From an uncultured Prevotellaceae bacterium (GTDB taxonomy: Bacteria; Bacteroidota; Bacteroidia; Bacteroidales; Bacteroidaceae), in NCBI GenBank assembly GCA_946625675.1, contig CAMOTI010000147.1:1-39825 (forward strand): a stretch of 39,825 bases of DNA, read 5' to 3'. Position 1 is the first letter of the stretch; each line of letters begins with the position of its first letter. Position numbers and translations under genes: made by a program. The notes under the pieces are model-generated. The model ran no database searches. It saw only the letters and a list, made by a program, of their open reading frames with translations, and was not told the origin of the DNA. This document shows positions 25,639-32,653 of this stretch, in pieces.

Positions 25639-26676
25639 ATGAGAAAAGTCCTCATCATCCGATTCTCGGCCATGGGCGACGTGGCAATGCTCGTCCCCGT
25701 GGTGAAATGTCTGGCGACCCAGCACCCGGACACGGAGTTCACCGTGCTCACGCGTAAACACATGACTCCGTTGTACGACTGGATGCCAGACAACGTGAAG
25801 ACGATGGGGATCGACCTGAACAAATACAAAAAAATCACCGGGCTCAACCGGCTCTACCGAGAATTGAAAGCCATGCAGTTCGACGCGGTGGCAGACGTTC
25901 ACGACGTGCTCCGCACCAAGTATCTGCGATGGCGGTTCCGACTGGGAGGAGCAAAGGTCAGCGTCATCGACAAGGACAAGGCTTCAAAGAAGCGGCTGTT
26001 GGGCCACGGCATCGACGCCAAGACGCTGACACTGATGACCACACGCTACGCACAGGTATTCAACTCGCTCGGCCTGAATGTCAGCCTGCAGGCATTGCCC
26101 TGCTTCAGCACGCAAGGGGAAGACTTCTCGCTGCTCAACCAGCTGTATGGTGAAAAAAAGAAGGGGGAGCACTGGATTGGAATCGCACCCTTCGCTGCCC
26201 ACGCCGGCAAGATCTACCCGCTTGAGAAGATGCACAAGGTGGCACAGGAATTAGTGAAGCGTGGATGCCGCGTATTCTTGTTCGGAGCCGGAAAGAGTGA
26301 GAAAGAATGTCTGTCGGCATGGGCTGACGGAAAAGAGATTGTGAGCACCTGCGGCCAGCTGGGCGGACTGCACAACGAAATGCTGCTCATGTCGCGCCTG
26401 GACGCCATGCTGGCCATGGACTCAGCGAACATGCACATGGCGGCTATCGTCGGCATTCCCGTCGTTTCAGTATGGGGGGCAACTCATCCGAAAGCGGGCT
26501 TCTCACCATGGCAGCAGCCCGACTGCAACATCATCCAACGAGCAGAACTCGAATGCCGTCCTTGCTCGATCTACGGCAAGAAGCCGTGCCAGTTCGGCGA
26601 CCTTCGATGCATGACCCTCATAAAGCCAGAGGACATCATCGTCAAAATCATGCAAGTTATAGGAAAGGAGAATTAA
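25639..26676 (+). CDS. Glycosyltransferase family 9 (heptosyltransferase-like)
   Basis: This 345-residue cytoplasmic GT-B enzyme is of the ADP-heptose:LPS heptosyltransferase family. The N-terminus VLIIRFSAMGDVAMLVPVVKCL is the acceptor-side Rossmann motif. The C-terminal half has IGIAPFAAHAGKIYPLEKM, the sugar-nucleotide site region LLMSRLDAMLAMDSANMHMA, and VSVWGATHPKAGFSPW. It probably adds a sugar to the LPS core or another surface glycan, but the true donor and acceptor cannot be read from sequence. It is preceded by the DUF4254 gene and a 9-bp array. No terminator is seen before the sensor remnant. Confidence 0.88.
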   Translation: MRKVLIIRFSAMGDVAMLVPVVKCLATQHPDTEFTVLTRKHMTPLYDWMPDNVKTMGIDLNKYKKITGLNRLYRELKAMQFDAVADVHDVLRTKYLRWRFRLGGAKVSVIDKDKASKKRLLGHGIDAKTLTLMTTRYAQVFNSLGLNVSLQALPCFSTQGEDFSLLNQLYGEKKKGEHWIGIAPFAAHAGKIYPLEKMHKVAQELVKRGCRVFLFGAGKSEKECLSAWADGKEIVSTCGQLGGLHNEMLLMSRLDAMLAMDSANMHMAAIVGIPVVSVWGATHPKAGFSPWQQPDCNIIQRAELECRPCSIYGKKPCQFGDLRCMTLIKPEDIIVKIMQVIGKEN

Positions 26677-26744
26677 TCTTATGACATCGATGTCATTCTT
26701 TAACCATAACTAACGTTGAAGCAAAACCCCCAACCCCCCAAAAG

Positions 26745-26966
26745 GTGAGCAAGTCAGGGCAGAACAAGAGCCTGTGGATTGTCATCATCGCCGCTGTGCT
26801 GCTGGAACTGATCTCAGTAGTGCAATACTACTCCACACGACAAATTCTGAGCGACGAACTGGAGCGCAAGGAAGAAATGGGTCTCAGGATGAAGGCCATC
26901 GTCATCAAAAGCATGCTCAACTCAGCAAAGAACACGGTGCTTGACCATCTGTGGGATGTGACATGA
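26745..26966 (+). pseudogene. N-terminal remnant of a membrane sensor protein
   Basis: A GTG-started frame of 73 residues encodes one transmembrane helix (SLWIVIIAAVLLELISVVQYY) followed by a helical stretch (SDELERKEEMGLRMKAIVIKSML ... VLDHLWDV) that looks like the start of the extracytoplasmic input domain of Bacteroidetes signalling proteins (histidine kinase or SpoIIE-type phosphatase). It then stops abruptly, with no second membrane segment, HAMP or catalytic domain. The sequence up to the terminator at 27066 shows no continuation in other frames. I read it as the stump left by a deletion. The exact family is uncertain, and a functional single-pass peptide is a less likely alternative. 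Confidence 0.5.
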
Positions 26967-27065
26967 ACAGAAGGGATATGTGATGACTTGTACTTTTGGG
27001 GATGGAGACTGAAAGCTGGGTAGCATAACCGACGGACCAGACATCCGCATATATGCAAATGGAAC

Positions 27066-27095
27066 AAAAAAAGGAGGCCTTCGCCTCCTTTTTTT
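27066..27095. terminator. Bidirectional terminator
   Basis: AAAAAAAGGAGGC (27066-27078), loop CTTC, GCCTCCTTTTTTT (27083-27095): a 13-bp perfect stem with A- and T-tracts in both directions. It serves the GT9/remnant side and the argB end. Confidence 0.9.
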
Positions 27096-27131
27096 CGTTT
27101 TTGTGCCATATTTTGTGCGTCTTATTGACTT

Positions 27132-27968
27132 TTATTTGACGGCATCTGGCGAACACGCCAGCCCCACAACGGTGCCGTTGTCCTGGCCGATATGCTCTGC
27201 TTTGGTGATGACGACTTTTGAGACGCCATCCTTACATGCCGACAGCGCATTCTCAATCTTGGGAATCATGCCGCCATTGATGACACCATCTGCGACATAT
27301 CTCTTGAATGAGTCTTCATTGATATACGGAATCACGCTGTCATCATCGTTCTCGTCGAGCAGCACGCCAGACTTCTCGAAGCAATAGACGAGGGTGACGT
27401 CGAAGAAAGGCGCCAAGGCCTTGGCGGTCTCTCCTGCTATGGTGTCTGCGTTCGTGTTGAGAAGGCTGCCACAACCGTCGTGGGTCAACGGAGCCATGAT
27501 GGGTACGATGTCCTTCTGGATAAGTGTAGCCAACATTTCGCCGTTGCAACGTTCCACATCACCCACAAATCCATAGTCCACCATTATGTCGTCGGTCGTG
27601 CCGGCAACATCAGCCTTCACGCAGACCGGCTTTCTGCGCACACTTCTCATCACGTCCATGTCTGCGCCGGTAAGCCCAAGCGCGTTCACGCCACGAGCCT
27701 GCAGCTTTGCCACGATGTTCTTGTTCACCAAGCCGCCATATACCATCGTGACGACTTTCAACATCTCGGCGTCTGTAATTCGCCGGCCTCCTACCATCGT
27801 CGTCTCAATGCCTAAAGAGGCAGCAATCTTCGTGGCAGACCGGCCACCACCATGTACCAGCACCTTATTGCCGGGGATATGGCTGAAAGAGTCCAGAAGA
27901 CAATCCAGACTCTCGGCATCCTCCACGATTTTACCGCCTACCTTGATAACGGTGAGTTTCTCCATCAT
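27132..27968 (-). CDS. argB: Acetylglutamate kinase
   Basis: This 278-residue cytoplasmic enzyme performs the second step of arginine synthesis, phosphorylating N-acetylglutamate (or, in some Bacteroidetes, the N-succinyl form) with ATP. Motifs are VIKVGGKIVED (N-terminal phosphate loop, Lys), VHGGGRSATKIA, the substrate segment LGLTGADMD, NTNADTIAGETAKAL and GVINGGMIPKIENAL. The start could equally be Met2. It is the last gene of a minus-strand run greA-HIT-argB, only 3 bases from the HIT gene. Bacteroidetes that use succinylated intermediates have a substrate-pocket change I cannot judge here. Confidence 0.95.
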   Translation of the reverse strand: MMEKLTVIKVGGKIVEDAESLDCLLDSFSHIPGNKVLVHGGGRSATKIAASLGIETTMVGGRRITDAEMLKVVTMVYGGLVNKNIVAKLQARGVNALGLTGADMDVMRSVRRKPVCVKADVAGTTDDIMVDYGFVGDVERCNGEMLATLIQKDIVPIMAPLTHDGCGSLLNTNADTIAGETAKALAPFFDVTLVYCFEKSGVLLDENDDDSVIPYINEDSFKRYVADGVINGGMIPKIENALSACKDGVSKVVITKAEHIGQDNGTVVGLACSPDAVK

Positions 27969-27971
27969 AAG

Positions 27972-28370
27972 TTACAGTTTTTTGAATTCAGCGTAAATTG
28001 CATCTGCAATCTGCTGGAACTCCGACTGTTCAAGCTTCAGCTTCTCCTTGTTGAACAGCATGTCTTTCTCGCTCTGCATCGGAATCAGGTGGATATGGGC
28101 ATGAGGGACTTCCAGTCCGAGCACAGCCTCTCCTACCTTAACGCATGGACACACTTTCTTCACGGCCAGCGCCACCTTCTTGGCAAACACCTGGAAGCGC
28201 GCTATCTCGTCGTCGTCCATGTCGAAGATATAGTCCACTTCCCTGCGGGGTATACACAGCGTATGGCCTTTCACCATCGGATTGATATCGAGAAACGCAT
28301 AGAACTCGTCGTTCTCTGCACATTTGTAGCTGGGAATCTCCCCAGCTGCTATCTTTGAGAATATTGACAT
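27972..28370 (-). CDS. HIT-family nucleotide hydrolase
   Basis: This 132-residue protein carries the histidine triad HAHIHLIP (His90, His92, His94) of nucleotidyl hydrolases/transferases that cleave AMP-linked phosphoramidates or dinucleotides. The rest fits the Hint branch: FAFLDINPMVKGHTLCIPRREVDYIFD. The substrate in vivo is unknown. It is tightly followed by argB and preceded by a 9-bp array and a G-free 7-bp array that ends 3 bases before its ATG. Confidence 0.92.
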   Translation of the reverse strand: MSIFSKIAAGEIPSYKCAENDEFYAFLDINPMVKGHTLCIPRREVDYIFDMDDDEIARFQVFAKKVALAVKKVCPCVKVGEAVLGLEVPHAHIHLIPMQSEKDMLFNKEKLKLEQSEFQQIADAIYAEFKKL

Positions 28371-28371
28371 T

Positions 28372-28482
28372 GTTAGTTGAGAGTTGAGGGTTTAGAGTTT
28401 AATGAGAATTTAGTCAGGGAATCATTATTATTATTCTGACAGGTCGGACAAGTCGGACAGGTCAGACAGGTCGGACAGGTCG
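28372..28482 (-). repeat. 9-bp array then 7-bp array ahead of the HIT gene
   Basis: On the minus strand, five 9-bp units of the type GTCCGACCT begin at the greA stop (28438-28482). Then come 7-bp units AACTCTA/AACCCTC/AACTCTC (28372-28400), then the ATG at 28370. The order and sense are the same as in the fimbrial operon, though the 9-mer sequence is different. Confidence 0.8.
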
Positions 28483-28484
28483 GA

Positions 28485-28949
28485 CTAAACAGAGATGCTG
28501 ACCAGCTCCAGCTCAATCACTCCCTGAGGAATGCTGATTTGTGCCACTTCGCCCACTTTCTTTCCTAACAAGCCTTTTGCGATCGGAGTTCCGATAGAGA
28601 TTTTTCCCTCGCGGAGGTTTGCCTCGCTCTCGCTCACAATCTGGTATTTCATGATCTGTCCAGTCCTGACATTCTTAATTTCCACCTTAGAGAGGATCTG
28701 AACCGTATCGGTCTGGACTTTGCTTGTGTCGATGATTTTTGCGCTTGCAAGAGCGGCTTTGAGTTCTGCGATTTTGGTTTCCAGCTTTCCTTGAGCCTCT
28801 TTTGCGGCATCGTATTCTGCGTTCTCAGAAAGGTCGCCCTTTTCGCGCGCTTCCTGAATCTGGCGGATGACCTCTGGTCTTTCCACCTCTTCCAACTGTT
28901 TGATTTGGGCTCTCAGTTTGTCGTAGCCCTCCTGTGACATATAAGACAT
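28485..28949 (-). CDS. greA: Transcription elongation factor GreA
   Basis: This 154-residue GreA rescues backtracked RNA polymerase by stimulating transcript cleavage. The N-terminal coiled coil (about 1-75) has the acidic tip SENAEYDAAKE at 41-51 with the catalytic Asp-x-x-Glu arrangement. The C-terminal globular domain ends VGEVAQISIPQGVIELELVSISV. Length is normal. It is the first gene of the greA-HIT-argB run, behind a perfect promoter and a leader that contains a terminator-like hairpin. Confidence 0.96.
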   Translation of the reverse strand: MSYMSQEGYDKLRAQIKQLEEVERPEVIRQIQEAREKGDLSENAEYDAAKEAQGKLETKIAELKAALASAKIIDTSKVQTDTVQILSKVEIKNVRTGQIMKYQIVSESEANLREGKISIGTPIAKGLLGKKVGEVAQISIPQGVIELELVSISV

Positions 28950-28989
28950 TTTCTTTTTATTTTTTTTGATAATTATACAAAATTAGGCG

Positions 28990-29027
28990 TCAAAAAAGAA
29001 AAGAATCCCGATACACGGTTGTATCGG
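28990..29027 (-). promoter_or_regulatory. Terminator-like hairpin in the greA leader
   Basis: CCGATACA (29008-29015) pairs perfectly with TGTATCGG (29020-29027). On the minus strand it is followed by a T-rich run (ATTCTTTTCTTTTTTG). It lies between the predicted RNA start (about 29051) and the greA ATG (28949) and would yield a leader RNA of about 60 bases. Confidence 0.6.
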
Positions 29028-29057
29028 AACCCTCTCTTTATCCTGTATTTTCAAATG

Positions 29058-29089
29058 CAAATTTACGTCATTATTTCTTTAAAACCAAA
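29058..29089 (-). promoter_or_regulatory. Promoter of greA
   Basis: On the minus strand TTTG (complement of 29086-29089), 20 bases, TAAATTTG (complement of 29058-29065), a full consensus match. Confidence 0.8.
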
Positions 29090-29173
29090 TTATTTCGTCG
29101 TTTTTTTATATAATGTCATAAAAATGGCATTTTTATTTTTTTGTTTTTACCCATTGAACCTTTAAGCTTGGTC

Positions 29174-30244
29174 TCACTTCAACTGTTTCAGGCGTTTGTA
29201 TTCTTTTTTTGTGATACGCATGAAACTGCCATGCTGGGGTCTGGCAACGCCCTTGATATTTCTGGGGTTCTTGAAGTTGCGCATGAACTCGTCGGCCTCG
29301 CAGATGCGGTAGTTCTTAGGATTGGAGGAATATTCGATATACGCTATCCTCCATGTCTTCTCGCCTGCCAGCTGGAATGCCGACACTCCCTCGCACTTCT
29401 TCTTACCCTCGAAATTCACATAATCATCGTCAACAGGTTCGCCCCATCCGTGGGTGAGGTTTTGGCTTGTGGCAGTAAACAGTCCGGGAGTGCCTCCTTC
29501 TTTCTTGATCATCATGTGCCACTTCTGGTCGGCGGCCACCCAGTTGATGTCTGCGTCGATGGTGGCATATCCCCAGTCGAAGAGGAGTTGGGGCTGCGTC
29601 AACTGGGTGAAGTCATCGCTGGCATGACTGTAGTACATGCGGTCGTACTTCTCCTCGGAGCGGTTCCACATGGAATAGTAAATCATATATCCGCCTTTCT
29701 TTCCGTCCGGCCATACGAATTCGTCGTCCCATATAATTTGAGGTGCCCAGACCCGGTTGATGGTACTCCAGTCGTTGTACACACTCTTTGCGTCGGGATT
29801 CATGAAAATGGACCGTCCTTTGCGATAGTCGAAGGTTGTGGACGTCCAGTGAATGAGGTCTGTACTGGTGAGCAGATTGATGCCATAGTTGTCCCAAGTT
29901 TCTTTCTTTCCCATCCTGTCACGGCTGCGGTTAGAGGCATCCATGTCGGTGGTCACCATCAGAAAGCCCTTGCCGTCGTGCCTACGGCATATATAGGCGT
30001 CGCGAGTGCGGTGTTCGATTCGAGCCATCGCATGGTCGGAGAAGATGGAGTCGCCGTTCATGACGTCCTCAAAATTCTCCCCGTCCTTGCTCACTGCATA
30101 AGCCGTCCAAGCCAGCCCTCCGTTCATATGGCAGTAGAGATAGTACTTTCCTTTCTGCAAATTGCCACGTGTCTTATAATACTTTTGTGCGCTCACACTC
30201 AGCGTGCAGATCATGGCCAAAGCCAGTATCAGGATTTTTTTCAT
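29174..30244 (-). CDS. Secreted GH43-like glycosidase
   Basis: This 356-residue protein has a signal peptide (1-19, LSVSAQ) and one domain that reads like a five-bladed beta-propeller of the GH43 type (arabinanases, arabinofuranosidases, beta-xylosidases). Repeated blade-like strands include YYLYCHMNGGLAWTAYAVSKDG, YGINLLTSTDLIHWT, VWAPQIIWDDEFVW and MIYYSMWN. WAPQIIWDDE resembles the W-A-P-x-I/V segment near the family's active site. I did not assign all three catalytic acids, so inactivity cannot be excluded. It lacks extra carbohydrate-binding modules. It has its own promoter, and with the lyase at 906-5339 suggests use of pectic side-chains. Confidence 0.75.
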   Translation of the reverse strand: MKKILILALAMICTLSVSAQKYYKTRGNLQKGKYYLYCHMNGGLAWTAYAVSKDGENFEDVMNGDSIFSDHAMARIEHRTRDAYICRRHDGKGFLMVTTDMDASNRSRDRMGKKETWDNYGINLLTSTDLIHWTSTTFDYRKGRSIFMNPDAKSVYNDWSTINRVWAPQIIWDDEFVWPDGKKGGYMIYYSMWNRSEEKYDRMYYSHASDDFTQLTQPQLLFDWGYATIDADINWVAADQKWHMMIKKEGGTPGLFTATSQNLTHGWGEPVDDDYVNFEGKKKCEGVSAFQLAGEKTWRIAYIEYSSNPKNYRICEADEFMRNFKNPRNIKGVARPQHGSFMRITKKEYKRLKQLK

Positions 30245-30306
30245 AATAAGTTTAGTAGTTTTTTTGTTGGGAATTCAATTCGTTTTCAAATTTAGCAAGA
30301 ATTTTT

Positions 30307-30337
30307 CAAATATACAAATTCCCGCCTCAAAAACAAG
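30307..30337 (-). promoter_or_regulatory. Promoter of the GH43-like gene
   Basis: On the minus strand CTTG (complement of 30334-30337), 19 bases, TATATTTG (complement of 30307-30314). Confidence 0.6.
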
Positions 30338-30476
30338 CAGAAGAGATTATTTTATATTGCATAATAAATGTATATCGATTACATAAATTTTACGTATTGA
30401 AACGCTCAATATGTCGCAATTATTGTTCAATAAGTTGGATAAGTGCTTATTTTACATTAAAAAAAAGTTAAAGCGT

Positions 30477-30507
30477 TTTGCCATTTCAAAAATTATTATG
30501 ATATTTG
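30477..30507 (+). promoter_or_regulatory. Promoter of an ORF-less unit
   Basis: TTTG at 30477-30480, 19 bases, GATATTTG at 30500-30507 (one base from TAnnTTTG). No plus-strand gene follows before the terminator at 30646-30675. Confidence 0.55.
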
Positions 30508-30513
30508 CACTCG

Positions 30514-30675
30514 AAAAGTTAGACAATACACAAGAGCAACATTTTTGTATATCCAATCATAACATATTGTGTCAATAGATTCGTGCTGTGAAGCACATGA
30601 CACATCTGTATTTAAAAAGGTTTGTAACTCTTAATTTTTTGGAAGGGATTCATCGAGATGATGGGTCCTTTTTTT
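30514..30675 (+). ncRNA. Candidate orphan small RNA (about 160 bases)
   Basis: A near-consensus promoter is followed by about 160 bases without a convincing ORF. It contains internal hairpins (GTGCT/AGCAC around 30583-30596; ACAATA/TATTGT), and ends in a strand-specific terminator: GGATTCATC/GATGGGTCC (30646-30654 with 30660-30668) plus TTTTTTT (30669-30675). On the minus strand the same hairpin has no T-tract, so it is not the end of the NADAR fragment. Confidence 0.5.
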
Positions 30676-30692
30676 ATAGATTCATTGTCGAA

Positions 30693-31019
30693 TTATCTCA
30701 ACCAGTCGCGCACTTCCATGAGAGCACAGCCAAGCAGATTCTCGCCTTTCCAACCCTCAACACCTACGGACATTGCGGTTTCTCGGTCAAGACCGATGCC
30801 CCATATCCTGTCGTAGGGGCTGGCTTCTGCGAGCACAGCATCACCTGTGGAGAGCAGGAAATCCCTCAAAGCTGGATTCTGGCTGAACTTTGCCTTGTTT
30901 CCCTCCACAACGATGGCAGACTTGACGTCATCCCACCGATCCTGCTGGAATCCCCGAATCAGACGGCCAAGCTTCTTCACGTCGTGGGGATTGTCGGCAG
31001 CCATGATTTGGTCCAGAAC
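30693..31019 (-). pseudogene. NADAR-domain protein, 5' half deleted
   Basis: The C-terminal two thirds of a NADAR (YbiA-like) protein remain: VLDQIMAADNPHDVKKLGR, GNKAKFSQNPALRDFLLSTGD, ASPYDRIWGIGL and WKGENLLGCALMEVRDWL. Intact members are about 150-180 residues and begin with a region of FSNFxPS/AEQYM type that is absent here. Homology stops near 31019, where the opposite strand switches to a zeta-toxin fragment. NADAR proteins act on ADP-ribose-linked or riboflavin-pathway intermediates, and this one probably lacks part of its active site. The ATG at 31004 lies inside the domain, so translation from it would give only a stump. Confidence 0.75.
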
Positions 31020-31399
31020 AAATCGAAGAGGAAAAGAGCTTCACAATCGAGACCACCCTCTCCACCCGCTCCTACCATCGGCTTCTACAACGGGCTAAAG
31101 ACAACGGATACGCGGTGGTGTTGCTCTATTTCTGGCTGAACTCGCCTGAGTTGGCTGTCGAGCGCGTGGCAAACCGAGTGAGCGAGGGAGGACATAACAT
31201 TCCTGAGGATGTCATCAGGAGGAGATACGAACGAGGCATAAAAAACCTATTCGCACTGTTCATCCCGATGTGCGACTTTTGGTCAATCCACGGCAACAGC
31301 ATGAATCCGAGGAAAAACGTGGCCTTCGGCTTCGGTGGTAAAAAAGAGGTAATCAAAGACGAAACTATATTCAACCAAATCAAGCATTATGGGCATTAA
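31017..31399 (+). pseudogene. Zeta-toxin-like kinase, 5' half deleted
   Basis: Read from 31023 the frame gives IEEEKSFTIETTLSTRSY, then VVLLYFWLNSPELAVERVANRV, then HNIPEDVIRRRYERGIKNLF: the second half of zeta/PezT-type P-loop kinases, which phosphorylate UDP-sugars or other small molecules. The Walker A region (GxxGxGKT) and start codon that should lie to the left are missing. The frame instead runs into the NADAR fragment on the other strand. It overlaps the next gene by 11 bases. It cannot be an active kinase. Confidence 0.75.
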
Positions 31400-31655
31400 G
31401 ACATACGAAAACGACTACAACAAATATGAACAATACAGCGACTTGCTGGAAAAGGCGCTGGAGCTGAGCGAGACACTAATGCTCAACGAGAAAGCCGCCA
31501 AGGGCGAGGACGTGGTGATATCGCTGAAAGGCAAGGTCGTGAAGATTCCCGCCCAGGACATCCTCAACGGATGGGACAGCCTCATGGACATCATGGACTT
31601 GCCACTGTGGAAAGTCCCCAAAAAGGAGGAAGACGAGGAACCAAGTGAGAAGTGA
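31389..31655 (+). CDS. Small acidic protein, zeta-toxin gene partner
   Basis: This 88-residue acidic protein starts MGIKTYENDYNKYEQYSDLLEKALEL, followed by AAKGEDVVISLKGKVVKIPAQDIL and an acidic tail. Its ATG overlaps the end of the zeta-like gene by 11 bases, so the two were translationally coupled. It looks intact although its partner is broken. A role as antitoxin or toxin modulator is only inferred from the coupling. I do not recognise the family. A bidirectional terminator follows at 31837. Confidence 0.7.
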   Translation: MGIKTYENDYNKYEQYSDLLEKALELSETLMLNEKAAKGEDVVISLKGKVVKIPAQDILNGWDSLMDIMDLPLWKVPKKEEDEEPSEK

Positions 31656-31723
31656 GCGCAAAGAGATTGCCGCATGGCTTTTTATTGAGCACGAAGTTCG
31701 TAATTTGCCTACGGCTAAAAACT

Positions 31724-31780
31724 CATGCTCGGCAACATGATTGAATACGAGTTTTCATCATACCGGTCTCGCTTACTCAG
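31724..31780. repeat. Palindromic element, degenerate copy
   Basis: GCTCGGCAACATGATTGAA ... TTTTCATC ... GGTCTCGCTTACTCAG aligns with the element at 34232-34291 (GCTCGGCA ... TGAAG ... CTTCAT ... CTCGCTTGC). It is the most diverged of four copies. Confidence 0.5.
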
Positions 31781-31836
31781 TTTTTTCTCCTCAACCCAGT
31801 GGAGGACTTCTTATTTCTGCCAAGACAGGATTGCAT

Positions 31837-31868
31837 AAAAAAAGACGCATAGGCATGCGTCTTTTTTT
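31837..31868. terminator. Bidirectional terminator
   Basis: AAAAAAAGACGCAT (31837-31850), loop AGGC, ATGCGTCTTTTTTT (31855-31868): a 14-bp perfect stem between converging genes. Confidence 0.9.
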
Positions 31869-31915
31869 TGTTTTGTTTCAACCATAAGTCCGAGGACAGA
31901 GGGAACGGCGTAATG

Positions 31916-32515
31916 TTATCTGAGCCTTACCTTGACGTCGGACACCATCTTACGGTGAGACTGGTCGTTGCCCCCAGCCTGTGCCGTGAGCGTCTTCTTC
32001 GCACGCTTGCCTGGAATCATAAATTCGTGGGCATACAGCACAGAGCTTTCGTTGAAGAGAGTGGCCTCGAGGTAGATGGTGTATTTTCCGTTTGGCACCG
32101 GCATGCCGTATGCGTCCTTGAAGTCCCACTTGAACGTCTGGTTGCCACTACGAGGAGTAGCACCCGTGAAAGCATCGAGATCCTGATCGGACAGAAGCTC
32201 TGGATGTGCATGCTCCACCCAAGTAGGCACGCAGGCCGGACGCTTGACATACCCTCGTACCAACTGCTCTCCTTCACGCAGGCGACCCTTCGTGGTGAAC
32301 GATGTGACGAAGAGCGTCTTCACGACCTCGCCCTTCTCATTCTCAACCCAGACGGCATATTGGTTGGAGCCCGGACCGTCCTGACGGAGATAGTTGAACG
32401 ATAACGACACCGACTTGGGTTTGAACGGATTTGGGATATTGATATTACCTATCGGCGACGTCATACTCACCAGGAGCAGGAACAGAGCCGCTACAAACAA
32501 AATGGTCTTTTTCAT
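31916..32515 (-). CDS. DUF2271 family exported protein
   Basis: The start at 32515 (MKKTILFVAALFLLLVS) gives a proper signal peptide; the longer frame to 32548 would hide it. The mature protein of about 180 residues has LSFNYLRQDGPGSNQYAVWVENEKGEVVKTLFVT, then LDAFTGATPRSGNQTFKWDFKD and PVPNGKYTIYLEATLFN, the Ig-like strand pattern of DUF2271. These proteins often occur near FMN-transfer or extracytoplasmic redox genes, but no such gene is present here. The function is unknown. It has a -7 box TAAATTTG upstream and shares the terminator at 31837. Confidence 0.85.
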   Translation of the reverse strand: MKKTILFVAALFLLLVSMTSPIGNINIPNPFKPKSVSLSFNYLRQDGPGSNQYAVWVENEKGEVVKTLFVTSFTTKGRLREGEQLVRGYVKRPACVPTWVEHAHPELLSDQDLDAFTGATPRSGNQTFKWDFKDAYGMPVPNGKYTIYLEATLFNESSVLYAHEFMIPGKRAKKTLTAQAGGNDQSHRKMVSDVKVRLR

Positions 32516-32558
32516 ATCTTCAATAATTAATTCCGTGCAACGGAGCACAATATTTTTG

Positions 32559-32566
32559 CAAATTTA
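32559..32566 (-). promoter_or_regulatory. Probable -7 box of the DUF2271 gene
   Basis: TAAATTTG on the minus strand fits TAnnTTTG. No TTTG stands at the expected -33 distance. Confidence 0.4.
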
Positions 32567-32653
32567 TGCAAAAAAATCGGATTTTCACGTCATATCGGTC
32601 AAAAATCCATATTTTTTATATAATTTTGTGATTCAAAGCATCTGAAACACGCT

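Noticed and set aside
29141-30295. Plus-strand open frame of 384 codons
   Set aside because: It mirrors the GH43-like gene, whose promoter, signal peptide and blade motifs are clear. It has no recognisable motif of its own.
30588-31139. 183-codon frame starting in the candidate small RNA
   Set aside because: It reads through a terminator and across the NADAR/zeta junction with no homology in that frame.
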